Source of the DNA: an uncultured Helicobacter sp.
GTDB taxonomy: Bacteria; Campylobacterota; Campylobacteria; Campylobacterales; Helicobacteraceae
Direction: 5' to 3'
Assembly (NCBI GenBank): GCA_944325775.1
Contig: CALVBL010000009.1
Coordinates: 1-61,856 of the forward strand
Length of the DNA stretch: 61,856 bases
The notes under the pieces are model-generated. The model was not told the origin of the DNA. It did not search any database and saw nothing but the letters and a program-made list of their open reading frames with translations. The number at the start of each line of letters is the position of its first letter. The first letter of the stretch is position 1. Shown here piece by piece: positions 16,847-25,403 of the stretch. The position numbers and the translations under genes are program-made.

Positions 16847-18184
16847 GTGTTTGATACACTTACCCAATCCTTCAAAAGCATAGCCAACAAAATCCGCTTC
16901 AGCGACGACGAAAAAGCGCTCAAAAGCGCACTTGATGAGCTCAAAAAAATCTTACTTCGCAATGATGTGCATCACAAAGTTACCAAAGAGATTCTCACCC
17001 AAGTCGAGCAAAACACCAAAACTAAAGGCATTGGCAAGCAAAATTTCATCAATGCGCTGCAAGAGAGCCTCCAAGATATACTCAAAACCTCTAGGCATTA
17101 TGGCTTTACTTTCGCGCCTACACCACCCACGATCGTGCTTATGATGGGCTTGCAGGGAAGTGGTAAAACCACAAGCACGGCAAAACTAGGTAATTATCTC
17201 AAAGCCAGAGGCAAAAAGGTGCTACTAGCTGCGTGCGACCTCCAAAGACTCGCTGCTGTAGAACAACTCAAGCAATTAGGTGCAAGCATAGAAGTGGATG
17301 TGTTTGCCCCCACACAAGATTCACAAACTCCTCTACAAGTCGCACAGGCAGCTAAACAAAAGGCTATAAGCGGACACTATGATGTGCTACTCATCGACAC
17401 GGCAGGGCGACTGGCGATCGATGAGGAGCTTATGAGTGAGCTTGAAGAAATCAAAAAATCCATAAATCCTACAGAGTGCTTTTATGTGGCAGATTCACTC
17501 GTGGGACAAGATGGGGTCAAAAGCGCGGCATATTTTGATGAAAAAATCGGCATTGATGGTGTAATTCTCACAAAGTTTGATAGCGATTCTAAAGGCGGGA
17601 TAGCCCTTAGCATAGCCTATCAAATCGGTGTGCCATTGCGTTTTATCGGGAGTGGTGAGAAAGTCGCAGATTTGGATATTTTCTTACCAGAACGTATCGT
17701 ATCGCGACTGATGGGAGCGGGCGATATAGAATCTCTAGCCGAAAAAACCTCCACCATCATCACCCAAAAAGAAGCCAAAGATATTACCAAAAAGCTCAAA
17801 AAAGGGCAGTTTGGGTTTGAGGATTTTCTTAATCAAATAGAAAATATCAAAAAACTTGGCTCGATGAGCTCGATTGTCTCTATGATCCCCGGACTCGGTA
17901 ATATGGCTGGTGCGCTCAAAAATGTGGATTTGGATAATTCTCAAGAAATCAAAAATATCCGCGCAATGGTCAATTCTATGACCCCAAAAGAGCGAGAAAA
18001 TCCCGATATTCTCAATGGCTCAAGACGCAAGAGGATAGCGCAAGGTAGCGGGCTAGATGTCGCTAGTATCAATCGTATCATCAAGCAATTCGATAATGCC
18101 GCAAAAATGGCAAAAAAAATGAGTCAAAAAGGCGGTATGCAGGAGCTTATGAGTATGCTAGGCAATGCGCGATTTCCTAGATAG
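16847..18184 (+). CDS. ffh: Signal recognition particle GTPase Ffh (SRP54)
   Basis: Ffh binds signal peptides of nascent membrane proteins and delivers them with 4.5S RNA to FtsY. The 445-residue protein has an N domain (1-90), the G domain with P-loop GLQGSGKTTSTAKL, DTAGR and TKFDSDSKGG, and a Met-rich M domain after about 300 with GSRRKRIAQGSG and a cluster of KMAKKM-type residues at the end. Translation starts at GTG with an AAGGAG site 8 nt upstream. It heads the conserved block ffh-rpsP-khpA-rimM-trmD-rplS. Confidence 0.97.
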   Translation: MFDTLTQSFKSIANKIRFSDDEKALKSALDELKKILLRNDVHHKVTKEILTQVEQNTKTKGIGKQNFINALQESLQDILKTSRHYGFTFAPTPPTIVLMMGLQGSGKTTSTAKLGNYLKARGKKVLLAACDLQRLAAVEQLKQLGASIEVDVFAPTQDSQTPLQVAQAAKQKAISGHYDVLLIDTAGRLAIDEELMSELEEIKKSINPTECFYVADSLVGQDGVKSAAYFDEKIGIDGVILTKFDSDSKGGIALSIAYQIGVPLRFIGSGEKVADLDIFLPERIVSRLMGAGDIESLAEKTSTIITQKEAKDITKKLKKGQFGFEDFLNQIENIKKLGSMSSIVSMIPGLGNMAGALKNVDLDNSQEIKNIRAMVNSMTPKERENPDILNGSRRKRIAQGSGLDVASINRIIKQFDNAAKMAKKMSQKGGMQELMSMLGNARFPR

Positions 18185-18212
18185 TATCAAAACAATTTAA
18201 GCAAACATAGCG

Positions 18213-18218
18213 TATAAT
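18213..18218 (+). promoter_or_regulatory. Putative internal promoter (-10) before rpsP
   Basis: A perfect TATAAT stands 49 nt before the rpsP start in the 82-bp gap after ffh. It could let the ribosomal-protein part of the operon be transcribed independently of ffh. Confidence 0.55.
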
Positions 18219-18266
18219 CCGCGTTTTTGTAAAGATCACATCTTAAAGATTCCTAAAGGAGAGTAT

Positions 18267-18497
18267 ATGGCAACAGTAATTCGTTTAACCAAAATGGGAC
18301 GCAAGAAAAAACCTTTTTATCGCATTGTCGTGACAGATTCTCGCAAGAAGCGTGATGGCGGCTGGATAGAAGCTATCGGGTATTATAATCCTCTCGCGCA
18401 GCCTGCTGTCGTGAAGTTTGATACCCAAAGACTGGAATACTGGAAGGGCGTAGGAGCGAAAATGAGTGAGCGCGTGAGCAAACTCACAAGCAAATAA
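18267..18497 (+). CDS. rpsP: 30S ribosomal protein S16
   Basis: The 76-residue protein begins MATVIRLTKMGRKKKPFYRI and has the conserved VVTDSRKKRDGGWIE and GYYNPL segments. Length is normal for the family. AAAGGAG precedes the ATG. The neighbours khpA, rimM and trmD are the usual ones. Confidence 0.97.
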   Translation: MATVIRLTKMGRKKKPFYRIVVTDSRKKRDGGWIEAIGYYNPLAQPAVVKFDTQRLEYWKGVGAKMSERVSKLTSK

Positions 18498-18502
18498 CCG
18501 CT

Positions 18503-18757
18503 ATGATAGATAAGTTTGTAGAAACATACACCAAAAAGCTTGCCACCAGACCCGAGTGTATCAAGATCTCCACGCGCAACATCACGGAAGAAGATGGGAG
18601 CAAAACATACGAAATATGTGTGTTTGCGCATTCTGATGATATCGGGCGGCTGATCGGCAAAGAAGGCAAGATGATAGGCTCTCTTAAAACCCTCATTTCG
18701 GGAGCAAAAGCCAAAGATGGGCAAAACTACAGAATCTTTATCCAAGCAGCAAACTAA
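18503..18757 (+). CDS. khpA: KH-domain RNA-binding protein
   Basis: The 84-residue protein is essentially one KH domain, with the RNA-binding loop IGRLIGKEGKMIGS near residues 49-62. KhpA proteins bind many RNAs and in Gram-positives act with KhpB in cell-size control; the role in Helicobacter is not established. It follows rpsP by 5 nt, and its last 41 nt are shared with the start of rimM in a different frame. Confidence 0.9.
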   Translation: MIDKFVETYTKKLATRPECIKISTRNITEEDGSKTYEICVFAHSDDIGRLIGKEGKMIGSLKTLISGAKAKDGQNYRIFIQAAN

Positions 18758-19301
18758 CAATCGCATACAAATTGGCAAAATTGGGCGCACCATAGGATTT
18801 GACGGGAGTTTGCGCCTTTTTGTACAGACCGACTTCCCACAGAGCATTGCCACAGGCAAAAGCTACTACACCTCTCATATAGCCCACCCTTCTCTGCGTG
18901 TAGAATCTTATGAATACCTCCCAAACAAAGACTATGCAAAAATCCGCTTTTATGGCATTGATACCAGCGAGGCAGCCAAAGCACTCACCAACCACATATT
19001 ATACACCACGATAGCCCAGAGTCGCCAAGACTGCACATTAGGGGAAGATGAGTTTTTTTGGTTTGACATCATTGGGTGTGAGATTATAGAATCTAGTGAG
19101 ATCCTAGGCAATGTGCAAGACATTGAACGCATAGGCGACACAGACTATATGCTCATAGCCACGAGCCCGCTCCTACTTGAATCTCACAAGCTTCCTAAAA
19201 CATTCCTGCTTCCCTACATTGAACGATTTATCATCGATACAGATATTACACATAAACGCATTCATACCCAAAACGCGCGTGATATTTTGGAAAATAGCTG
19301 A
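18717..19301 (+). CDS. rimM: Ribosome maturation factor RimM
   Basis: RimM assists 30S head assembly by binding S19. The 194-residue protein has the N-terminal RimM domain (QIGKIGRTIGFDGSL) and a PRC-barrel-like C-terminal half (EFFWFDIIGCEI, LLPYIERFI). No other in-frame start exists before the conserved region, so the ATG inside khpA is used, giving a long 41-nt overlap that suggests translational coupling. The stop overlaps the trmD start as TGATG. Confidence 0.9.
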   Translation: MGKTTESLSKQQTNNRIQIGKIGRTIGFDGSLRLFVQTDFPQSIATGKSYYTSHIAHPSLRVESYEYLPNKDYAKIRFYGIDTSEAAKALTNHILYTTIAQSRQDCTLGEDEFFWFDIIGCEIIESSEILGNVQDIERIGDTDYMLIATSPLLLESHKLPKTFLLPYIERFIIDTDITHKRIHTQNARDILENS

Positions 19302-20011
19302 TGCAATTTAGTTTTTTTACACTCTTTCCCCAGCTCATCACGCCGTATTTTGAGGATTCTATCCTTAAGCGCGCACGAGAAAGCGGTATCCTAAAGATAG
19401 AATCCATAAACTTCCGAGAGTTTGCCACCAACGCTTATCACAAAGTCGATAATCCTCCTGTGAGCGGTGGTGCTGGACAAGTGCTGATGTTTGAATCTCT
19501 CTCACACGCGCTGTGGGAGGCTAGAGATTCACATATTATTTTTCTTAGTCCGTGTGGCAAGAATTTCAAACAAAATGACGCTATACGACTGGCGCGCAAA
19601 TCCCATATTAGCTTTGTGTGTGGGCGTTATGAAGGATTTGATGAACGATTGATCGAATCTTTTGGTGATGAGGTGTTTAGCATAGGGGATTTTATCCTCA
19701 CTGGCGGGGAGCTTGGGGCGCTGTGCCTAGCCGATAGTATCGCGCGGCAAATCCCGGGCGTGCTTGGCAATGAAGATTCACTCAAAGGCGAGAGTTTTGA
19801 ATCTTATCTCCTCGAAGCGCCAAATTTCGCCAAAAACACCACAGATTTTGAAAAAACCATCAAAAATTTGCAAAAACTTGCAATCCCTTCAGAGTATTCA
19901 AAGGGAAACCATAATAGAATTGCGGGTTTAAAACATTCTTTGGCAGGTTGCAAGACACGATACTTTCGACCAGATTTGTTTCGCGCACATATCGCGGCAG
20001 CAAAGAAATGA
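19301..20011 (+). CDS. trmD: tRNA (guanine-37-N1)-methyltransferase
   Basis: TrmD methylates G37 next to the anticodon to prevent +1 frameshifting. The 236-residue protein has the deep-trefoil-knot SAM site CGRYEGFDERL and LTGGELGALCL and the early motif DNPPVSGGAGQVLM. Family length is normal. The start overlaps the rimM stop by one base. Confidence 0.96.
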   Translation: MQFSFFTLFPQLITPYFEDSILKRARESGILKIESINFREFATNAYHKVDNPPVSGGAGQVLMFESLSHALWEARDSHIIFLSPCGKNFKQNDAIRLARKSHISFVCGRYEGFDERLIESFGDEVFSIGDFILTGGELGALCLADSIARQIPGVLGNEDSLKGESFESYLLEAPNFAKNTTDFEKTIKNLQKLAIPSEYSKGNHNRIAGLKHSLAGCKTRYFRPDLFRAHIAAAKK

Positions 20012-20034
20012 TTTTTGATTCTAAGGATTGAGCG

Positions 20035-20403
20035 ATGAAAAATAGATATATCGAGAGCTTCCAAAAAGCACAAATTGGCGATAGAAAAGTCCCACAATTC
20101 AAAGCAGGCGATACCGTGAGACTGGGTATTAAGATTCAAGAAGGTGACAAAAGCAGGATTCAGAACTTTGAAGGCGTGTGCATCGCTATACGCGGCAATG
20201 GTGTGGATCGGACATTTACCGTGCGCAAGATCGGTGCAAACAATGTAGGCGTAGAAAAGACATTCCCGCTTTATAGCGAGAGTTTGGATTCTATCCAAGT
20301 CTTGCGTATCGGGCGTGTGAGAAGGGCGAAGCTCTACTACCTCCGCACCCGCAGTGGCAAGGCAGCTCGTATCAAAGAACTTCGCAAACAAGACAAGCGC
20401 TAA
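20035..20403 (+). CDS. rplS: 50S ribosomal protein L19
   Basis: The 122-residue protein contains the L19 marks FKAGDTVRLGIKI, FEGVCIA and TFTVRKI, ending with LRTRSGKAARIKE. It is the last gene of the ffh operon. The following about 100 bp, up to the convergent gene, show a short AGGAATTCCT palindrome but no T-tract terminator. Confidence 0.97.
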   Translation: MKNRYIESFQKAQIGDRKVPQFKAGDTVRLGIKIQEGDKSRIQNFEGVCIAIRGNGVDRTFTVRKIGANNVGVEKTFPLYSESLDSIQVLRIGRVRRAKLYYLRTRSGKAARIKELRKQDKR

Positions 20404-20508
20404 GACTTCTTAAGGAATTCCTGAAAACTGGGTAAGTTGCTACTTGCCCTCGGAGATTTGTATTACAGATTCTATCATCATAGATTCCGACTGGCTGCGT
20501 AAGAGAAT

Positions 20509-22230
20509 CTAGAAATTCACACTTATCCCACCCTTGAAACCCACATAGCTCTGCGATGGATACAGCAAGGGCGTGGCAAAGAGATTGTGATACATATTGC
20601 CCTCTACAAAAATATCAATTTGCTTAGCGACATTTAACCCTACAAATACTCGCATATGTGAGTCATAGCCACGATTGTTTCCCACCATATCATAATAAAC
20701 ACTATAATCTCCGAGGATTCTAAGTCGTGGCAAGTGTGCGATAAATCCACTCTTAGCACTCACATAAGGATTGTGGATAATCTCGTAGCGATACCCTAGG
20801 TTTGGCAGGATATACAACGCGACATTGCCCACATACGCGCCAAAACCCATACCAATATCAAGTGTTGGCAAAAGCCTAGTTTGCTTATTAAGAGTGGGTG
20901 CGAACATCTCACCTTGAGTGTGGTTATAGAGATTTGGTTCAAATCTAACACTCAAGAGCTTGGAAAAATTCTTTGTGCGCACAAAATCTAGCACCGAATA
21001 CAAGTGCATAAGCTCTATGCGTTGTAAAAAGATTTGAGAATCTTGCACCCTCGCCTCAATAGAACCTAATCGAGATTCTATAAATTCATAATAACTATTA
21101 TCTGCGTTTTTTACATCACTATAAATGGGTGCGATACTCAAAAATCCCTGCAAAGACTCTTGGGCATTTTCAAGCCCTATGCTTATCTTTGAACTTTTGC
21201 GTGCGTTTAAAATATCATTATATCCATAGACTTGCACAAACTCGCGCTTATCTTCTGGTATAAACACCTCATCTAAAGTAGCCATATCGCGTCTATGGAG
21301 TGATTGTAAATACTCTATGGGTGTGATAAAGGGTTTTTTGCTCGCACTCCCCACCTGCAAATCCAAAATATTTGTCAGCTCCTCTATGGCATTGGTGCAG
21401 TTATGCGTGATAAATGCGTAATCAATGGATTTGTCCTTAAGCTCCCAAAGATGCAGTCTTAGAAGCTCCATATCCCTGCTTGCAAGCCTAAAGCGATAAA
21501 TGCTTCGCTTTTGGTTTTCAATATACTCAAAATTTGTATTATCATAAGGCTCTAGCGCATATATTCCATTGAGATTTCCATATATCGCACGCACATAATC
21601 AAGTGGATTAAACACCGGCGAGAGATTGGCAAAGTAGCTGATACTATAACTTTGGATATCGCCCTTTTTGAGATTGAGTGATGTGTGCTCATCGATTTGC
21701 TTGAAATAATCCTCGCGCATCACGCCCCTTAGGTGCAAAAATATATGCCCCATACTTGAACCCGGATATTTATCACTCTCTGCAGCAAACTCGATAAACA
21801 CCTCATCAACAGGCACAATAGCTAAAAATTCTTGCAAACCCTTGCATTGTGTATTGTCCACCAACGCGCTAAATTGCTCATCTTGCAAAATTTTAGCAAT
21901 GAGGCGCACTCTAGCCGGATAGGTGCAAATCACAGAATCTTCGTGATTGGCATAAGTGGCAAAAATCCCCTCAATAGTAGCAATATACTCGGCTTTTGGA
22001 TCTTTATATCCTTGTGTGGATAAGAAAAATGGTGAATCTTTTTGGATAGATGAGCGGTGGTTTTGGTAGTGCAAAAGCGCACGCCAAGCAGGTGTCTCAT
22101 AAAGAGGAATATCACGAATTTGCAGTGCTAAAAGTCGATTTTTTAGATTCACATCTAAGCTTTCAAGCCCCGCACAAGCGAGGCTCTTAAGCACCAAAAT
22201 AGCACAAAATAGGACTCTAATACAACACAA
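20509..22230 (-). CDS. DUF4105 (Lnb-type periplasmic domain) protein with outer-membrane-like C-terminus
   Basis: The 573-residue protein begins with a hydrophobic signal-like segment (IRVLFCAILVLKSLACA). The central part includes FIEFAAESDKYPGSSMGHIFLHL and FITHNCTNAIEE, with His and Cys residues typical of the DUF4105/Lnb cysteine-peptidase-like fold. The last about 170 residues alternate polar and hydrophobic residues and end in aromatic YPSQSYVGFKGGISVNF, consistent with a beta-barrel. Lnb domains act in lipoprotein N-terminal modification in some bacteria, but whether this protein does so is unknown. Its start lies next to the convergent-side lipoprotein gene, on the same strand. Confidence 0.7.
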   Translation of the reverse strand: MCCIRVLFCAILVLKSLACAGLESLDVNLKNRLLALQIRDIPLYETPAWRALLHYQNHRSSIQKDSPFFLSTQGYKDPKAEYIATIEGIFATYANHEDSVICTYPARVRLIAKILQDEQFSALVDNTQCKGLQEFLAIVPVDEVFIEFAAESDKYPGSSMGHIFLHLRGVMREDYFKQIDEHTSLNLKKGDIQSYSISYFANLSPVFNPLDYVRAIYGNLNGIYALEPYDNTNFEYIENQKRSIYRFRLASRDMELLRLHLWELKDKSIDYAFITHNCTNAIEELTNILDLQVGSASKKPFITPIEYLQSLHRRDMATLDEVFIPEDKREFVQVYGYNDILNARKSSKISIGLENAQESLQGFLSIAPIYSDVKNADNSYYEFIESRLGSIEARVQDSQIFLQRIELMHLYSVLDFVRTKNFSKLLSVRFEPNLYNHTQGEMFAPTLNKQTRLLPTLDIGMGFGAYVGNVALYILPNLGYRYEIIHNPYVSAKSGFIAHLPRLRILGDYSVYYDMVGNNRGYDSHMRVFVGLNVAKQIDIFVEGNMYHNLFATPLLYPSQSYVGFKGGISVNF

Positions 22231-22258
22231 TACCTATTTGTCCTGTGTTTATCCTATT

Positions 22259-22648
22259 TTATCTGCCTTTTTTGGAGACAGGGACGACGAAGTTGGGATT
22301 GCTATATGTCCACATACTTCCAGTGAGCGCATCTGTTGTAGAACCAGTAGTTCCTCCAGATAAAATATTGAGCCAAAAAATACCACTTAGCTTGTTTTTA
22401 CCCGTAATCACAAATTGCGTTGTTTCATATCCGGGATTATCCTCTGCCAAAACCCTCACAACAGCTCCCTTAGAACGAGAGATTTTAACCTCTGCTGGGA
22501 TATTTACCTTTTTCCCATTGACTTCTGCCACAACACTTTGTCCATTAGAAGTCGTGAGAGCAACCTTTTGGCTTGGGTTATTCGTAATGGTTGCACAACC
22601 ACTAAAAAGCCCAACTAGCACAGCTAGCACTACAATCTGTTTTTTCAT
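22259..22648 (-). CDS. Small lipoprotein, poly-T-controlled
   Basis: The 129-residue protein starts MKKQIVVLAVLVGLFSGCAT, a type II signal peptide with lipobox LFSGC, so it is lipidated after cleavage at Cys18. The mature part is about 110 residues, with a beta-rich pattern and Gly/Thr-rich end (GGTTGSTTDALTGS). I do not recognise a functional family beyond resemblance to small YaiO/CsgG-unrelated surface lipoproteins often annotated as hypothetical. AAAGGAG precedes the ATG. The promoter contains a run of 16 T (see 22681-22708), suggesting variable expression. Confidence 0.8.
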   Translation of the reverse strand: MKKQIVVLAVLVGLFSGCATITNNPSQKVALTTSNGQSVVAEVNGKKVNIPAEVKISRSKGAVVRVLAEDNPGYETTQFVITGKNKLSGIFWLNILSGGTTGSTTDALTGSMWTYSNPNFVVPVSKKGR

Positions 22649-22680
22649 AAATACTCCTTTGTAGAAAATGTGAAAAGCAA

Positions 22681-22708
22681 ATTGTAGCTCGCAAAAAAAA
22701 AAAAAAAA
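22681..22708 (-). promoter_or_regulatory. Lipoprotein promoter with a 16-T tract next to the -10 box
   Basis: On the minus strand 16 consecutive T (22708-22693) are followed after six bases by TACAAT (22686-22681), a good -10 box, about 32 nt before the ATG. The T run occupies the spacer and -35 region. In H. pylori, length changes in such tracts (for example at sabA) alter transcription by shifting DNA bend and spacing. Confidence 0.65.
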
Positions 22709-22796
22709 TCTTCAAATCAAACAAAAACAAATAATTCAATGCCCCAAAGATTCAAAGACTACCTTTTATTTTCTTGTACACCAGCACTGCTTTGGC

Positions 22797-22802
22797 TATA
22801 AT
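22797..22802 (+). promoter_or_regulatory. Putative -10 element of comEC
   Basis: A perfect TATAAT lies 36 nt upstream of the comEC ATG on the plus strand, in the gap between the divergent lipoprotein and comEC genes. Confidence 0.55.
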
Positions 22803-22838
22803 GCCACATAACCACAAACCCACAAAACAAGGCTCATT

Positions 22839-24155
22839 TTGCACAGCACACACTCTAGCTCCCACACGATCGCCCCCGTCCCCATGCTTCACACCAAGTC
22901 CCAATGGCTAGTATTCCTCTCCTTTTGTCTCGTTATCTTTGCACTCAATCTCGCGCTTGAGTATTCCCACTACCGCGCACTAGATTCAGACACACCTATC
23001 ACCGTACGCGGACAGGTCATCGCCCAATACTCCAAACTCTCGCCAAAAACCCACACCCCATACGAAGTGCTTAAACTGCGCACAGAATCTGGAGAGATTT
23101 TCTACACCACTTCCAAAGAAGACATCAAAAACCTCCTGCACGCCTATATCAGAATCTATGGCAAGAGCGCCAAATGTAGCTTTTGGCAATACCTCCAATC
23201 CTGCCTTATCACCAGCTTTAGCCTCTCATTAGAATCTAAACGCGACTATCGCGACACGCTGCGCACATTTATAGATTCACAGCATACAGATTCACTGCTC
23301 GGGGCATTTTACAAAACCCTCTATATCGCTGATTTCCTGCCTAAAGAACTGCGTGATATTAGCAACACCCTAGGCATTGCTCACCTCATTGCTATCAGTG
23401 GTTTTCATCTGGGGATTCTCTCATTAGTGCTAGGCTTTAGCCTCGGATTTCTCTACAAGCGTGTGCATCGATTTTTTCCTTATCGCAATAGTTTTTTTGA
23501 CATCGGCGCACTCACGATCATTATTCTCTTTGGTTATCTGGTGCTGCTTGGCTTTTCGCCTTCATTCTTGCGTGCATGGGTAATGGCATGCATTGGGTTT
23601 GTGATGATATATCAAGGCGTGAAGATTATGCATTTTAGCTTTTTGTTTATGGCGGGGGCTTTGTGTATTAGCTTTTTTCCACGCTTGCTTTTTAGTATTG
23701 GTTTTTTTCTTTCGTTTTTTGGGGTGTTTTATATCTATCTTTTCTTGCACTATGTGCGTTTTTCATCACGCTCAATGATCTCTAGATTCATATTACTGCC
23801 TTTGGTGTTTAACATCACGATCTTTGCCAATATGCTTATTTTGGTGCATTTTTTCTTTCCGTATTTTAGTCTTTATACCATCGTCTCTATCCCGCTCACA
23901 CTTATTTTTACGATCTTTTTTCCAGCGAGCGTGGTGGCGCATTTGCTAGGGATTGGCGGAGTGTTTGATACACCTCTAGAGATGTTATTTAACTTAAACC
24001 TAGATTCTATCGAGGTCTTTGCGCCTGCGTGGCTTTTTGTGAGTTATCTTGTATGCTCGCTCCTTGCGATACGCTATCGCCTAGCATATATCGCCTCACT
24101 GCTCCTTAGCTTCGGATTTTGGGGATATTTATACTACAGCCTGTGGGTGGCATAA
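22839..24155 (+). CDS. comEC: ComEC/Rec2-family DNA-uptake channel protein
   Basis: The 438-residue protein is a polytopic inner-membrane protein. After TM1 at about 27-45 there is a soluble OB-like domain (TVRGQVIAQYSK, about 57-115). Then comes the Competence domain with the signature HLIAISGFHLGILSLVLGF (about 183-201) and FSPSFLRAWVMA. ComEC transports single-stranded DNA across the inner membrane in natural transformation. The C-terminal beta-lactamase-like domain of long ComEC proteins is absent, as is usual in Helicobacter. The last 22 nt overlap the convergent nucleotide-sugar dehydrogenase gene. Confidence 0.9.
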   Translation: MHSTHSSSHTIAPVPMLHTKSQWLVFLSFCLVIFALNLALEYSHYRALDSDTPITVRGQVIAQYSKLSPKTHTPYEVLKLRTESGEIFYTTSKEDIKNLLHAYIRIYGKSAKCSFWQYLQSCLITSFSLSLESKRDYRDTLRTFIDSQHTDSLLGAFYKTLYIADFLPKELRDISNTLGIAHLIAISGFHLGILSLVLGFSLGFLYKRVHRFFPYRNSFFDIGALTIIILFGYLVLLGFSPSFLRAWVMACIGFVMIYQGVKIMHFSFLFMAGALCISFFPRLLFSIGFFLSFFGVFYIYLFLHYVRFSSRSMISRFILLPLVFNITIFANMLILVHFFFPYFSLYTIVSIPLTLIFTIFFPASVVAHLLGIGGVFDTPLEMLFNLNLDSIEVFAPAWLFVSYLVCSLLAIRYRLAYIASLLLSFGFWGYLYYSLWVA

Positions 24156-25378
24156 GGCAGCACATTTTTCATATCAAATACGATATGGACAGGATTGGCA
24201 TATTGGCGCAAATCAAGATTCACAAACTCTTGGTGGGCATTAAGTAACACTATGATGTCAAATTTCTTGTCCTCTAGGGATTTAAGTGGGTTAAATCCAA
24301 ACATTCGCTTTGCCTCTTTTGTATCGATGAGCGGATCATAGACTTTGACCTTAAATCCGCGTTTTTTGAGCTTTTTACGCAAAATCGGGGTTTTGGAGTT
24401 GCGCATATCACGACAATTTTCCTTAAACGACAAACCAAGTAACAGCACCCTGCTTGCACGCACTGCCAGCCCAGAATCTAGCGCGAGTGCGTGAATCTTG
24501 CGCGCAAGAAATGCAGGCATCTGCTCATTGACAAGCCGCCCCATACTTAAAACTTTAGGCTTATACGCACATCTCTCTAGCATATAGCAAAGATAATAAG
24601 GATCGACACTGATACAATGCCCCCCCACGAGTCCGGGGCTAAAGGGTAGGAAATTCCACTTACTCTTAGCTGCCTCTAGCACCGCACTAGCACTTAGTCC
24701 CAGCCTATCGCACATCATCGCTACTTCATTGACAAACGCGATATTCAAATCACGTTGGGCATTTTCGATGAGTTTCGCCATCTCGGCTATCTCGATACTA
24801 GGCGCGATATGGAGCGAATCCACCACCTTGCCATACACAGCACGCAGGCGATCTATCGCGCTAGGTGTGCTCGCAGCGATGATTTTGGTGATAGTGCGCA
24901 GAGTATGGCGCGTATCGCCCGGATTGATACGCTCGGGCGAATACCCTATAAAAAAATCCCTATCTAGCGTCAGTCCAGAGACTTTTTGCAAGATTTCAGC
25001 GCAATAGTAGCGCGTGCAAAAAGGATAGGTGGTGGATTCATACACGATGAGATCGCCCCTTTTAAGCACACTGCCGATGATTTGTGAGGCTTGCTGCAAA
25101 TGCGTGAGATCGGGGGTCTTATCCGCAAAAATAGGCGTGGGTACCGCGATGATAAACACACTAGCCCTCGAGAGATCTTGGCGCGCATTGCTATAATGCA
25201 GGGATTTTGGTGGCGTGAAATACTCCTGCGTGTGCGTATCAAACCCGCTTCGCAACGCCTGTATGCGCCCAGAATCTATATCAAACCCAATTACCTCAAA
25301 ATGCTTGGCTAGCGCGAGTGCCAGAGGTGCGCCCACATAGCCCAGCCCCACCACAGCGATGATAGAATCTAACACCAT
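24134..25378 (-). CDS. wbpA: UDP-N-acetyl-hexosamine 6-dehydrogenase (WbpA-type)
   Basis: The protein starts MVLDSIIAVVGLGYVG (414 residues); an earlier in-frame ATG would add 24 residues without family support and fall inside wbpD. It has the NAD-binding GLGYVG motif, ENAQRDLNIAFVNE, the catalytic Cys in GGHCISVDPYYL, and LLGLSFKENCRDMRNSKT, all marks of the UDP-Glc/GlcNAc/ManNAc dehydrogenase family. With WbpB- and WbpD-like neighbours the reaction is probably UDP-GlcNAc to UDP-GlcNAcA, the first step towards a 2,3-diacetamido uronic acid for surface polysaccharide. A WbpO-type alternative is possible. Confidence 0.8.
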   Translation of the reverse strand: MVLDSIIAVVGLGYVGAPLALALAKHFEVIGFDIDSGRIQALRSGFDTHTQEYFTPPKSLHYSNARQDLSRASVFIIAVPTPIFADKTPDLTHLQQASQIIGSVLKRGDLIVYESTTYPFCTRYYCAEILQKVSGLTLDRDFFIGYSPERINPGDTRHTLRTITKIIAASTPSAIDRLRAVYGKVVDSLHIAPSIEIAEMAKLIENAQRDLNIAFVNEVAMMCDRLGLSASAVLEAAKSKWNFLPFSPGLVGGHCISVDPYYLCYMLERCAYKPKVLSMGRLVNEQMPAFLARKIHALALDSGLAVRASRVLLLGLSFKENCRDMRNSKTPILRKKLKKRGFKVKVYDPLIDTKEAKRMFGFNPLKSLEDKKFDIIVLLNAHQEFVNLDLRQYANPVHIVFDMKNVLPYATHRL

Positions 25379-25403
25379 GTGATCTTGTGTCCCTGCCCTA
25401 GAT

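Noticed and set aside
18717..18757. The 41-nt khpA/rimM overlap as a sign of a wrong rimM start.
   Set aside because: No later in-frame start exists before the conserved RimM sequence, so the overlap is accepted.
24619..24625. Seven-C run in the dehydrogenase gene as a contingency tract.
   Set aside because: It codes the conserved GGHC active-site motif in the correct frame and is short, so it is most likely a by-product of the protein sequence.
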